Source: Chrysomallon squamiferum (taxonomy: Eukaryota > Mollusca > Gastropoda > Neomphalida > Peltospiridae). Taken from it: a stretch of DNA of 64,000 nucleotides. Both the position numbers and the translations under genes were made by a program. The first letter of the stretch is position 1. Each line of letters opens with the position of its first letter. Shown piece after piece: positions 46,037 to 59,919 of this stretch. The stretch covers positions 20,462,394 to 20,526,393 of the forward strand of contig CM022672.1 in assembly GCA_012295275.1 (NCBI GenBank), in the 5' to 3' direction. The notes below the pieces were generated by a model. The model was not told the origin of the DNA. It saw nothing but the letters and a program-made list of their open reading frames with translations, and did no database searches.

Positions 46037-46476
46037 CTAATTGAAAATTCTTGATGGATCTCTGAAATATTTCCCGTAACGCGATACCCCTGGTGAATCA
46101 GAAGCACCTTTTTCAAATGTGCAGTGAAACCTTACAAAATTTGGATTTCGAAGTCCTTCATGGCCAGAAGTGGGGAATTTATTCCTGATGCAGAATTGGG
46201 ATGCCTTTTCAACCGTTTCGTTTGTTAGATCAATTACTAAGCAATTTGTGTTACGTTTTTTGTTTTCGCCTCTGTCGTGACCCACAAACGTGAAGGGCAC
46301 GTCGCTTTTGACATCACAAAACAAAACAGGCGGTGGTGGCGTCCTGTTTTAAGATTTCGCTCAAGAACAATAACATCCAGTTGTTTCTCTCTGTAGAGTA
46401 CGGAATGAAAGGTGAATATCAGTTACGTGTTTCCAGTATTTTCACTTTCAAAACTGATCTAAATTCATCGGATTAT
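46037..46476 (-). pseudogene. protease exon 6 remnant (copy 6)
   Basis: Keeps GASDSPGVSRYGK and then runs into flank sequence, the same C-terminal deletion as copy 4. Upstream, frame breaks near 46,350 and 46,455 disrupt the segment containing the catalytic Asp strand. Confidence 0.8.
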
Positions 46477-47192
46477 CTGAATAATGAAATAATATAACAG
46501 AATTATTGGTACATGAACACTGCCATCCATACCTAACTATTTCGCTATATACATAAACAGTTATCTATTTAAGCGTTATCTATGCATATATCTATTTATG
46601 TGTCTCTCCATAACAAGTGAGAAAATAGTCCTCACTGATGTTTAACACGTTACACCTCAAACAAATAAAAAAAAAAAAAAAAAAAAAAAAAATTAACAGA
46701 AATATGGATATTGTCCGTTATCAATCAAAATTGTTATCTCCAATATTTTTTAGATAAAGCCAAAATCAAAATTAGATATAGAAAATTGCAATTCTGGAAA
46801 TCCATGTGAGTGATTGCAAATATCAATTTTTTATTTGTGGTTTCAAGATATTAAGTGTTAACAATCAGTAAAGTTGTATATTTTGGGTGTATGTGTTTTG
46901 GTGTATGTGTTTTTTTCCCACCGGATATATGCATTTCAATTTATCAATTTCAATATAAATAATACAAAGCAGGACTAAAAGGAGCGACAATTAATTATCA
47001 GTTTAATGTTCCTGAAAATATATTTGCAGATATAAACATAATACAAATGTTTCCTCATGAAAGACCAAATAAAACTTACCATGTAAAAATGGTTTCACAA
47101 TGTGATGTGCAGTCATTATGTAATGATCTTATACAAGGAAACCAGTTGCTGTTGCGAGAGGGGTGATGATTTTACCAACTGGACAATCATTT

Positions 47193-47499
47193 TCAGAAAT
47201 TCCAACTCCTCGATACGCCACCGGACATTTTAGAAAATCCTCTAAAATCTGTAACCAAAACAAAAACCTCAAGTGCTTTCTTACTGTGTAAAAACTTTGA
47301 CACGCAAATTTTTTTTTAGAAAAACACAAACAACAACAACAAAACAACAACAAACAAACAAACAAACAAAACAAACACTAAGAAGGAAACACACCTAAAA
47401 ATCACCAAACAAAACCTAACAAATAACCAATCAAAAGAGCAACAAACTACATAATTTTATTTTTGTGTTTGTGTTTTTGGTATTTTATATTTGTTTGTT

Positions 47500-47555
<56 letters not shown>

Positions 47556-48214
47556 CAGATTTACCCGTAGCAAATAAAAAGCAGTAACATTTAATATTAG
47601 GTGTACTGAGATATAATTAAACTTTTATTTAATCAAATTATAAAATAATGTCTATGCTGATGATGAAATTAATAATAATAATAATAATAATAATAATTCT
47701 TTGATCATGATATATTAATAATGATAAAACTATGATGACGAAGATAATAATAATTATTTTGATGCTGATGATGAAAATAATAATAACAATGATCATATAT
47801 TATTATGATGAAGATATTAATATAATATAATGCAGTACAGTACAATACAATACAATACAATATAATATAATACAATACAATATAATATAATATAATATAA
47901 TATAATATAATACAATATAATACAGTATAATATAATATAATATAATATAATATAAATAATATAATATAAAGATAATGATGATAATGTTGACGAGGAAACA
48001 AACAGTAACTGTACAGACCTGGTTCGGGTTTTGTATGTTTCATGCTTTCTGTGGCTATGTATTCCACTGTGCATCCTCTGCCAAACTGTACAATACCAGG
48101 CCCTCCATGGCCCGTGGCTTTCACTTTGACTCCAGTGGATGATCTTTCTTTTTCAACTAACAAAAAAGAAAGAAAACAATAAAATAATAATAATAATTAT
48201 AATGAAAAAAATTG

Positions 48215-48251
<37 letters not shown>

Positions 48252-48314
48252 CTTTTTTGACAAGTTAACAAGTTCAGTCATTCGCGTCGTTCATTTCTTC
48301 ATTTTGTTTATTTC

Positions 48315-48386
<72 letters not shown>

Positions 48387-50016
48387 CTTATAGCAAATAC
48401 TGATACTTCACTTTGCGTTTGTTTATTTGAGGCAAATTTGTGGTTTCCTATAAATATAATGCTTGATTTTGGTCCTAACTGAATAATGCCTCCATCCTTA
48501 GTAGTTAGATCCAGATTGCCTGTACAGCATAAAAAAAAAAAAAAAAAAAAAATTAATATCTGTATTACTTGCAGAATGGAAATAAAATAAAATAATACTA
48601 ATCCTGTGACAGAAAACAGACTTATGTGTCTTACTTGTAGAACGTCGAAAACAAAACATCTATTGTCACAGAAAACAGATATATATATATGTATTACATA
48701 TAGAACGTCAAAAACAAAACTTACCTTTTTCATAGAAAAGAGATATGATATATCTGTATTGCTTGTAAAATGACAAAAAGAATACTTAACTCTAGTCACA
48801 GAAAACAGATATATCTGTATTATTTGTGGAACGTTAGAAATAATAATAAATTCTCGTATTATAGTAGAAAACGTTCAGACATATTTGTAGAAGGTCAAAC
48901 AATCAAACAATCATAAAGTTTTGAATTATTATAGAAAATATTCAGAAACATCAATATTAATCGTAGAACGTCCAAAATAATATCAACACTTGTCCTGTCA
49001 CATATAGTGGTCAGAAATATTTGTCTTGCTTGTAGAAGGAGAATGTTTTTATACATAAGAAAAACCTTGATATTTTTCTTTTCTGAAATGGATAAAGAAA
49101 TATATTAAATATAGGGGACTATCACCAGAGCGAATTATCAATTGTTGTTACGATAAAAAGTGGATATTAGAAATAAATACAACAACATTTCGAACAATAA
49201 TATACCTAGTTCATTTAATGGTACAACTAAAAGTACAGTTTAAGAGAATATATATTTCAAACACACACACGCACATGCTCACGCACGCACACACACACAC
49301 AGGGACTTAGTTACCTGTTTCGTTCATTGTTATGTCCTGATTGGAAATTATCTCTTCTCTGTTTACATCATCGCGAATCGATGGCATTGTCGGGTCAGCC
49401 TTTATCATAAAGGTGTGCGTGAAAAAACAACAATAATAAATCCATAATTATTTGAACTTTGAAGAAAAAAAGATTATTTCATATATTTTTTAATTCATTT
49501 TTTTTGTTTTTCATTTTTATTTTTATTTTTTTGTTAAATAAATATATTGATATACTCTGCGCCTATCTTGTTGACAAACATTAGAAACGAATAACTCAAC
49601 TTCAAAACTATTTTGAATGAAGATAACACACACATACATTTGAATATGTATATATGTGTATGTATATACGTTTGTATATATGTATTTTTTATTTTTTTAG
49701 GTATGTATATATGTATGTATACAAGTATGTAGTATATGAGCATATTTAAATATGTTTATATGTGTATGTGTGGGTGTATTTAGATACATACAAAAATATA
49801 TGTAACTAAGTAGAAATATAAAATGTGTTTAAAAGGCAATGGATCGAGAACACGTATATTTACAGGAGATGATATTTCAGGCTGTTGTACTTCACTGGAT
49901 GACACATAATTATCGGAAGTCCTTTGTTTATCATTAAAGACGAGCTCATCTTTACCACGTGGATGTTTTTCTTGCTGTGGTCGTTGTGTTTGTGTTTTAC
50001 AACAAATGTTACCCAT
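47193..50016 (-). CDS. protease-less double-RHIM protein, array copy 6
   Basis: Exons 49864-50016, 49315-49399, 48412-48519, 48019-48156 and the start of 47080-47248. All are open, in phase, with splice sites present. TGA at 47193-47195 closes a 179-residue frame, the same position in exon 5 as in copies 4 and 5. N-terminus MGNICCKTQTQRPQQEKH fits myristoylation plus palmitoylation. RHIM-like core A is IIQLGPKSSI. Core B is IVQFGRGCTV, with Phe at the usual Leu/Ile position. First noncoding exon donor near 50829. Confidence 0.52.
47502..47555. repeat. (GATA)n microsatellite
   Basis: Shorter GATA runs are at the homologous position in copies 4 (34,478-34,515) and 5 (40,758-40,782). Confidence 0.95.
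48314..48386. repeat. (ATT)n microsatellite
   Basis: In the intron between the two RHIM-like exons of copy 6. Confidence 0.97.
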
Positions 50017-50340
50017 CTACAAAAGAAATACCAGTAACAGAAAGAAATTAAAAGTTTAAAAGTGATGTACAATCACAAATGTATGATTGTATGCATGTTT
50101 CTATGTATCCACATATGTCAGTATGTATATGTGTATGTATTGCATTCTATTGTACTGCATTGTACTGTATGTTCATATCTACAATAGAAACACCAGTAAC
50201 GGAAATAAAATAAAAGTCTTAAAATAATATACTCACAAAATTGTATGCATATACGTCTGTATATCAGTATGTATGTATTTTAGGATTTGAATATTTTCTG
50301 TCTAACGTACGTCAGATTAGAATATGTCAGATTAGTAGAC

Positions 50341-50445
50341 AATATTCGGGAACGCACTGACTAAGGAGGAAACGTCAAGTCTCGACCTCACAAACCACGA
50401 GACTCGAATCTATGATAGCCATTCGCCTGCACCCCGAAGGCGGAC
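50341..50445 (-). repeat. tRNA-derived SINE-like element (copy 6)
   Basis: Near-identical to 43530-43635, at the homologous position upstream of exon 1. Confidence 0.42.
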
Positions 50446-51388
50446 ACATATATATCTATGTATAGCAGTTTATTGTATTGAATGTGAGTATGAATATGTG
50501 TCTGTTTATATATAAGTTTGCAATTGTTATACTGTTTGCATTGTGTTGTGTTGTATTGTATTGTAGTATGTATGTGTGTGTTTGTTTTGTGTGTAAATAT
50601 ATGTGTAGATTTGAATGATAACTGTAGATATGTTTGAACTGTAGATATGCTAGTCGCCATTTATCATTTTTTTTCATAGCCTGAAATCATACTTACATTT
50701 CAAATACTTTCTTTCTCACAATATTACGGTTAAATGTTAACATTCAACAAGACATAATTTTTGAATATATAATTTTACAACAGTCTGATTACATTTTAAT
50801 CAATGTAAATATTGTATAACATCTTTACCTGTGCGACTTTCGTGTTGCACGTATACTTCCTTGTTTCGAATGACAAATTGTTGTTATATCATTGTGTATT
50901 CCCAGTTACCAATATATGCAAATTAACAAGGTCAGTTATGCGGTGAAACTGTAAAATGTTGTTGTTGTTCTTCTTTTTCTTGTTTCTATGCTGCATATGT
51001 CAACGAATAAACTCTAAGTTTGATACAAATATTTGCGAAGAGTGTATGTTAATATCAGCTATATGAAAGATCGATTAGATAAAAAAGAAAAGTGTTCCAG
51101 AATGTTATTCTAATTAATTTATTCAGTGAAGAATATCACTGTTACTAGAAGTTTTACAAATTATAACGGAATTCTTACAAAGTTGGATAAGCTATATCAC
51201 GTTTCTAGAGTTAAATATTTTTATTCGTATATGTTAGTTGATGGAATAAATATACATCTTATGTTTTAATTTTAAGGCATAATTGCATTTTGTAAAACGT
51301 TTTTCTTTTTTGTTTCAATCTCATATAATTTAATATAAAGCAAACAAAAAGATATGCTAATATATAACGTTATTTATATTATATCATC

Positions 51389-51758
51389 CGATGGTTCTGC
51401 TGGAGAAAGTTGAGGATGTTTGTGCCGACACAATTGACGACAGTCCTCAGGATGAAAAGCTAACATTACTAATGGACTACGTCACACCTGGATAGAAGGG
51501 CCATGGACTCCAGAAATATGGAACCATTTTGGCAATGACAGTCACAGGACAAATAACCACTTGAAAGGATGGCACCATAAAATCAATCAAATCTATAAGA
51601 GTCATCCGAACATATTTGAGGCTGTAGGTCTATTGAAACGTGAGCAGTCTACAGTGGAAGTCAAACTACAGCAGTTAGATGGTCACTGGCGAGCTCCGGC
51701 ACGAAAACGAAAATATCGAGCTGTCGATGCCAGAATCCGGTCTCTGAAAGACGAGTAG
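51389..51758 (+). mobile_element. MULE-type transposase C-terminal relic
   Basis: Matches 30854-31222 including the frame slip before TWIEGPWTPEIW, so the damage predates duplication. It ends RIRSLKDE and a stop at 51756-51758. It marks the outer (5') end of the last array unit. Confidence 0.7.
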
Positions 51759-52079
51759 ATCAGCCACAACATGACAGACATGGAGTACACTGACCACGTC
51801 ATCGAGCTTTTGCATTTCAACAGAAAGCTACGAGAATCAACGGAAATATTATTTAAAATAAATCACCTTCATTTACTTTCCTTCTTCATTTTTTTTCAAC
51901 ATTTCATTCTTTAATTCTTTCTTTATTTATTTGCTGTTTTGTTGGTTTATTTATTTATTTGTTTATTCTGTGGTTTGTTGTTCTCTCGTGTATACACTTC
52001 TCTTTGAAAATTTAATTTCATCTGCATCTTGTAATAGTTGTAGTCGTCGTTATTGTCATACTGTCATTCAAAATGAATC

Positions 52080-53211
<1,132 letters not shown>

Positions 53212-54441
53212 CTATACGACGAAGGGGTCCACCAAATTATTTCTAACAGCCGAATACATTCCTATATGTTCAAAAACATTAGGCTGTACCATCAGCGCTA
53301 CTAGTTTTTCTCGTTTACGAATTTCATCAAGAGCTGTATCTTTTGCGAATGAACTTTTGCACCGCATCTTGTCTAAATGATTAACTATCAATCTCCCGCC
53401 ATTTCTTGTGTACAATATGGCCGGCGTACAACACGATGGAGCAGGGGTGACTTCGTAAAGATGTGCGGAAAGACGCCGGAGTTCAAGAAGATTCTGTCTT
53501 CCAACAGAAAGACCAACTAGGCAACAAAACAGCGTGCACGTCAGCCATACTATTTTGACTTTCTTCTGCTTCCACTCAACAATAAAATGCATATAAAACA
53601 GAAAAAGCATTGTTCCGAAAACGAGACTAACACCAATAAGTTCAGGTATGCGTTCAACTTCTAAACTAACGTATCCTAGCAAGCGACCAGGGTGATAAAA
53701 TTTCACGTACGCCACATTCCGGTACCGTAAGTGAGACTCAGATGTTGCATGTCGCTTGTCGAGGTGTTTTCTGATAACGTGTTCAAGAACGGGTATCAGC
53801 TGCCTGTGTGGGTACGCATCGTCTTCAACAAGAAGCACGTACAATGGATTCAGCTTCAAAGTTTCATTTAAACAAAACACATAATCCTTCTTCTCCTTTT
53901 CAAAGACATCGCTCGGCGGTTTCGTGATTTTCGAATAGAGCTCAAACTTTGGAATGGCAATCGGCAAGGATTTAATTTCTTTGTGGCGGTCTGGATTGCT
54001 GTCAACGTTGCAAATGAAGAGGCCATATCTCTTTGTTGCCGCAGAGGAGTTCAATATGTGCAAGAAACGTCCAACCACCTGAGTCAGATAATCTGTTTCG
54101 TAATGTTGTTTCTGGTCGCGACGTCTCGAAACTGTGATGATGGTGATTCCAATGTCAAACTGTTGTAGTTTTAGTATTTTACTGTTGTTTAACCATTGTG
54201 ACGTTCTGTTGTAGTCGGAGAGAAATTGCCTGTTTTCTGCGAGACGAATTTTGTTAATATTTATCAGTCGTGATTCTTCTCGTGTTTTATTAATCTGCCA
54301 CATGGAGTAAACCGAGTATCTCATGCCAGTGCAGATCAGGGGTAAGATGATGCCGAACGTACACACAGAGACAAGTATCGTGTGTCTGAAAAGCTGATCT
54401 GCACATATCCATCTAAAGCCGTTTTTCTTATTCAAGATCAT
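53212..54441 (-). CDS. PGAP4: post-GPI attachment to proteins GalNAc transferase 4
   Basis: Intronless 409-residue CDS, close to the family's usual length of about 400. PGAP4 (TMEM246) is a Golgi enzyme that adds GalNAc to the first mannose of GPI anchors. Visible features: a TM helix at about residues 21-43; the start of a GT-A glycosyltransferase domain; EDDA at 206-209 as the metal/nucleotide-sugar DxD-type motif (VLLVEDDAYPH); then two adjacent TM helices at about 269-288 and 296-314 that split the GT domain, a hallmark of PGAP4; then TPAPSCCTPAILY at 332-344 and a conserved C-terminus (KREKLVALMVQPNVFEHIG). An in-frame TGA lies three codons upstream of the ATG in the same exon, which fixes the start. 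Single copy, unrelated to the neighbouring array. Confidence 0.92.
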   Translation of the reverse strand: MILNKKNGFRWICADQLFRHTILVSVCTFGIILPLICTGMRYSVYSMWQINKTREESRLININKIRLAENRQFLSDYNRTSQWLNNSKILKLQQFDIGITIITVSRRRDQKQHYETDYLTQVVGRFLHILNSSAATKRYGLFICNVDSNPDRHKEIKSLPIAIPKFELYSKITKPPSDVFEKEKKDYVFCLNETLKLNPLYVLLVEDDAYPHRQLIPVLEHVIRKHLDKRHATSESHLRYRNVAYVKFYHPGRLLGYVSLEVERIPELIGVSLVFGTMLFLFYMHFIVEWKQKKVKIVWLTCTLFCCLVGLSVGRQNLLELRRLSAHLYEVTPAPSCCTPAILYTRNGGRLIVNHLDKMRCKSSFAKDTALDEIRKREKLVALMVQPNVFEHIGMYSAVRNNLVDPFVV

Positions 54442-54448
54442 GATCCAT
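54428..54448 (-). promoter_or_regulatory. overlapping upstream ORF at the PGAP4 start
   Basis: An ATG 7 bases before the PGAP4 start opens a six-codon frame (MDHDLE) that overlaps the main start and stops 14 bases inside it. The exon acceptor TATTTACAG is at 54452-54453, so this ATG is within the mature mRNA and could lower translation. Confidence 0.5.
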
Positions 54449-55296
54449 CACCTGTAAATATATAAATGTAAAATCCAACAGCTGTACGATAATATTGCTT
54501 ACATTTTTAAAAATATTTAGTCTTTATTTTCTAATTCTTTTTTAAAAAGAAGAAAATAATTAATTGATTAACACATAACAACAGCTGTAGCAGCAACACC
54601 GTAAGGAGAAAAACAAAAAGCAAAAACTTACCACGTTGCACTATATTACATACTTCACATGGAAATAATATACTTGTTTCACAGTCCCCTTTGTAACATA
54701 AGATTTAAACAGTCGGGTGTATTTTTGTAACATTTCATTTAGAACTGATATTATGAAGTAAAGTTTTATTGCTTTATTTATTTTATTGTTAATAGGCTAT
54801 GTATTTGGTTATCTATTTATAATCAGGAAGAAAATAATATAAGGTAAAGTAAACTGTTTATGGTAACTAAAGTGATTCTGTTCGATTAAAAAGAAGTATT
54901 AAACAAACAAACCAAAAATTATATGTAGTGCACTTTTCTTAACTCACAAATATAACTGCAAATTCTATTCATTCCTACTCTCAAGATGGTTTATTTAACT
55001 TTTTTTTCTGTCACCAATTTTAATACTTTCATAAAAATCACTTTCCAAATTCTTCATCTTTAACCTCCCCAAGTAACTTTTCTGTTTTACCGATATGTAG
55101 TATTTATGTTATTAAGAAAGAAAACATTATACACGGTGGTTATTCATAATCCAAAATGGAAAATGATCAGTATCAAACGCTATATAATTTCCAACCTTTC
55201 AGTTCGAAGAACTCGGGAACACAGAGAAATCATTACTCTGAACATACAAATGTATGGGGTTACGTGTCGGCACCATTTTTAAAAGACACTACTTAC

Positions 55297-55640
55297 GGAT
55301 CATCGTGAATTTGTACAGCTTTAAAACTTGCCACAGCGTTGTTATAGATCTGTAGACTAGCACGGTAATCCCAGGGCCAATGTGTGACCCTCGGCTTTCA
55401 AAACTCGAGTGTTTCTTCCTCACTGACATAACTGATAATTCTATGAAGTGAGCATCCACACTTCCGCTCTCATCCGCGAAACACGTGAAAGAGAAAGCAT
55501 GACGCTTGCGCAGTGATACCAACCTTCGAGCGACAGTTTTTGCCATGTGCCAGATATAATCGATCCATGTAAATGTTTCAAGTAACTGTATCTGATGGTT
55601 TCCAGGTCAGAGAAAAGACCCCAACTAGCATCGTACACGA
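55297..55640 (-). other. candidate 5' UTR exon of PGAP4
   Basis: A strong donor ATCC|GTAAGT at 55291-55297 faces the acceptor at 54452, giving an intron of about 840 bases. The interval is less AT-rich than its surroundings and contains CpGs. No conserved ORF is visible. The upstream limit is arbitrary. Confidence 0.45.
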
Positions 55641-55799
55641 TTTGCGAGACATCTAGGCCATATAAATATAGAGTATGTTTAAAGATAAACAGAGATAAGC
55701 AGCAAAACTGGTTACACGTCTTTTTGTTCCTGCAGCTAGTAAACTACCTGTTAAGTAATGTCAACTTGGTATCCAGCGTTTCAAGGGATTAATTAACTG

Positions 55800-56439
55800 A
55801 ACTGGGGGTGCTACGTAACTGTTGTTTTATTGTGATGTAATGGATGATATAGTTATTAGAATTATATTATTATGATATAACTGATAATACAATTATCAGA
55901 ACTATAACATCATCACATAATTTTAATAATGATAACCTAACGTAATTCGTTCATACACACACGCGTTCATAAACTTTGCTGTATGTTGTCTAATATTCTA
56001 CAGTGAATGAAATAAGGACTTCATACACCTTTTTTTTGTTTGTTGTTAATATTCTTTTACAAGTAGTTGTAGTAGCAATAGTAGCTGTAGTAGAAGTATA
56101 GAGGTAGGAGTAGTAGTAGTAGCAGTAGAAGTAGTAACAATGATAGTAATGATAATGGTAGCAATAGTAATAGAAGTAATAGCAGTAGTAGCAGCAACAA
56201 TTATTGTAGTAATAGTAGTATTATTATGCCATATTTTTATACCATATTAACACTTTCTGTACCCTATTACTACACTAGGTGTAGTAGGTGTAGTAATGAT
56301 GATGGTGGTAAAGACATCATTCTTTAATTACGTGTATTAAACTGTGAAATCGGCGTAAAAGATCTAAAATGTCTGCCCGCATTTTTTGTTGTTTTTTAGT
56401 TTTGTTTTGTTTGTTTGTTTTATTAATATTTACTAGTTG

Positions 56440-56472
<33 letters not shown>

Positions 56473-56765
56473 AGTCACTCTTTTTAACTGAAAACATCCG
56501 TGTTTGGCTTGAGTAATGTGTTCACTGCTTATATAAAAAGCAAAACAAACAGCAGCAACAATAAATCTTTTCTTAAAGGTTAAGCACATGTCAAATGTAG
56601 CCAATGTCATTATACAGAATAAAAAAAAAATAAGAAAAAGAACACGAAGATGACGATGAAATAAATTAAAATAAAACGATAATAATAATAAAAATAAATA
56701 TGTTTTAATTTGACTTTATTTTAAACACCTCTGTAAAATGTATGTATGCATTTGTCTATATATGG

Positions 56766-56799
<34 letters not shown>

Positions 56800-57086
56800 C
56801 GCGCGCTCGTGTGTGTGTGTGTGTGTGGGGGGGAATGTGTGTGTAAAAAGATATACTTTTTAAATGTAAAGAGGTGTAGATTAATGGATAGACGCATGTA
56901 TGGACAAATAGACACGTGTGCATATGTTAACAATGTGAGATATTCAAGAAAAGCTGTCCTCTATTCACATTGAGAATAATCGATACCTATTAAAGAGGTT
57001 TACAGTTGTTCCTTACAAACTGTTACATTTACATCCATCCAGTGTGAACAATATCTTTTCACAAATGGAAAAATTGAAGGTATAGA

Positions 57087-57149
<63 letters not shown>

Positions 57150-57442
57150 TAATAATAATAATAATGAGGTGGATGATAACGATGATGACGGTGATGATGA
57201 TAAAAACAACAACTATAAAACAGACGTTCTACTGCTACTACTACTACTGATGCTGCTTCAACTGGTCTTAGCACTATCACTGCAATTACTATTACTTCTA
57301 GTAACAATAATAATAATAATAATAACAAGGTTATTTATAATTGTAGTTTTAAGAGTAGCCGTAATGGTAGAAGTAAAGTAGAAGTAGTGGATGTAATAAC
57401 AGGAGAATAAGGAACAGCTGTAGAGGTAGTAGAAGCAGAAGC

Positions 57443-57479
<37 letters not shown>

Positions 57480-58567
57480 ATAGTAATATTGAGACTACTT
57501 ACACTGAACTCCGTGAGAGTTGTTCCAGAACATTTAACTCTATATTTTGTCAGCAGTGAATGTAATATTAATAAAAACACTCCACTTTTCTTCTTCTTCT
57601 TCTTTTTTTTTTTTTTTTTTTTTATATCACTGAAGCGTATCATAAATTATGACTTACCTGACGCAGTTATTTTAAAACATGCTATTTCTAGTCATGGTTG
57701 ACGATTTGTTGTTTTTTTGTTGTTTTTTTGCTTGAGTTATTTTCTCTCTGGATCAGAGAAAATATTTCCAACATTTTTAAACTGTATCGTTGAACCTTGC
57801 AGTAGCCCATATTACAATAATTCATGCGGAACCATCTTCTGTTTCACTGCGTATTGTCGTCATGCCAACTTGTAATAAAACAAGAAATATGACGTTCAGA
57901 TAAGACATTTAGTCTATATCCTTTCACAAATGTCACAGGACTGTGTCTGATTCATAGTAGCAAAAAAAAAAAAAAAAAAAAAATTAAAAAATTAAAAAAA
58001 TAATAATAATAAATAAATAAATAAATAAATAAAATTTTAAAACGGCTTAGAATTAAAACTAAACTGTTATATTAAGGCACAGATACGAATGACCAATAAC
58101 TTCTCACAAATCTCCGACATACATTAATTTAGCCCCTTGAACCAACCAAGTAAATCGGCAGTAAAACCGCTTGAATAAATAATACGTGAATTTTTTATTT
58201 ATTTTAAAATCAACAGCACGTTTGACATTACGTCGAATAAAATATTCTTATCATGAGTTTCGCAACACTAATTTATAAAAGAACGGTGATATCAAACAAA
58301 GCGTTAGTCCACAGTTATTTGCAGTGTTACTTAGAGAGAATTACAAATTACATTAGTGACGGAGCTATGTCGCATTTTAGCAGCTCGCTTATTTCGAAAA
58401 GGTATTTTTAAAATAGAGTTCATGTGATATTTATGTCCCTTAAAAACACGATTTTTATGAAAAAATAAAATAAATCTGCATTTATTGTGACTTATTTTCC
58501 AGATTAGTAGTGTCTCCAGTATGCTTTTGATGCCGCCATTATTATTATTAGTTTTTATTTATTTTAA

Positions 58568-58608
<41 letters not shown>

Positions 58609-59030
58609 TTGTTTTTTTAACTGTTGAGGAAATATGTCACGTTTCTCTTAAATTTTAATATCGCACTATCAGAGTCTCAAGGTTTCATTTTTTTTAATTT
58701 TTTTTTATTATATTATTTTTCTCTAGGTCTCACATTTTTAGAGGCTTAGAAGAACTTATATATCTTATACAGATAGATCTGTATGTAGATATACACACAA
58801 GCACAGGCAATTAATTTTTTCAGTTCCTAATTATCATCAAACATGGTGCCTCCTTTCAACTAAATTTTAACTGTTTTTGTATATACTAAAGTATATAGAA
58901 GCTCTCCATGAGTAGGGTCATATTTTATAAACATGAAAATAACAAAATAGCGGCATTTGTTTTGGGAGCTTTAAATTACAGTAGCTTTTGTCAAAATGAT
59001 AGTAGTAAGCCTCAGTATAATGTTCGTTTG
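55800..59030. other. intergenic, microsatellite-rich
   Basis: Holds (AGT)n at 56,100-56,220 and 57,446-57,475, poly-T at about 56,441-56,468 and 57,602-57,623, (GT)n at about 56,768-56,830, (AAT)n at about 57,091-57,165, poly-A at 57,961-57,983 and (ATT)n at 58,570-58,604. No gene is recognisable on either strand. Confidence 0.7.
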
Positions 59031-59038
59031 TTTTAGAG

Positions 59039-59196
59039 CAGTCATTGGCAACCTTTTTTCTAGAAGCGGGCCACATGAGACTTGGCTCATCCTCAGGCTG
59101 GCCGCAGGTACTAATTTAATTGTAGATTTTATTATTCCTTGTCAAATTAGGCGGGCCACTCAGAAAGTCGTGCGGGCCGCAGTTTGTCCATGACTG
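59039..59196. mobile_element. solo hAT-type MITE with target-site duplication
   Basis: A 158-base element starting CAGTCATTGGCAACC and ending in the complement of CAGTCATGGACAAACTGC. It is flanked by TTTTAGAG and TTTGAGAG (7 of 8). Internal GCGGGCC motifs make it markedly GC-richer than its surroundings. The TIR form and 8-base duplication are hAT-like. It is not the same family as the array MITE. Confidence 0.75.
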
Positions 59197-59759
59197 TTTG
59201 AGAGGTACTTTTCCTGCAACAGTGCTAAAATATAAAAATAATAATAGTTTATTCTACATACAAAATAATTGTTTATACTTTCTTAAAATAGACTGTGAAT
59301 AGACTATTAAGATGACTGAATATGTGACGAAAAGAGATTTTATTTTGCGCCTCCGTTTTGTACTCGCAATATAAATATTATTAAGTCAGGATTATTTTCC
59401 TATTTTTTCTTTATTCTGTTATATTTATAGCTCATTTAACACATATGAGTAAGGCCTACGTTAATTAAGTAATTTGAATTTGAATGATTCATTTAAGGTC
59501 TCCTAGAAAACTATAAACAGAATATAATAAAGTTTTTCCGCTAATCGATAAATGACTCGTAAAAGTATTAAATTGTTGAAAAAAGCTCTGAAAAGATTTT
59601 ATCATTTGGATTCAAAACCATCGTCCATTACATGTTACTCTTATTCATCAGTGAAAACAAATATCAGATTTATAATTTTGTAGCATATTCTTTTTCCTTT
59701 AAACCGAATCCAAATTATAATCTGTATTTATCTGGGACTAAAACAGTTGTGTAATCGTG

Positions 59760-59822
59760 ATCTCTCTCTCTCTCTCTCTCTCTCCCCATCTCTCCCCATC
59801 TCTCTCTCTCTCTCTCTCTCTC

Positions 59823-59912
<90 letters not shown>
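59760..59912. repeat. (CT)n microsatellite with CCCC interruptions
   Basis: About 150 bases. The Ser/Leu ORFs here are artefacts of the repeat. Confidence 0.97.
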
Positions 59913-59915
<3 letters not shown>

Positions 59916-59919
59916 ATTG

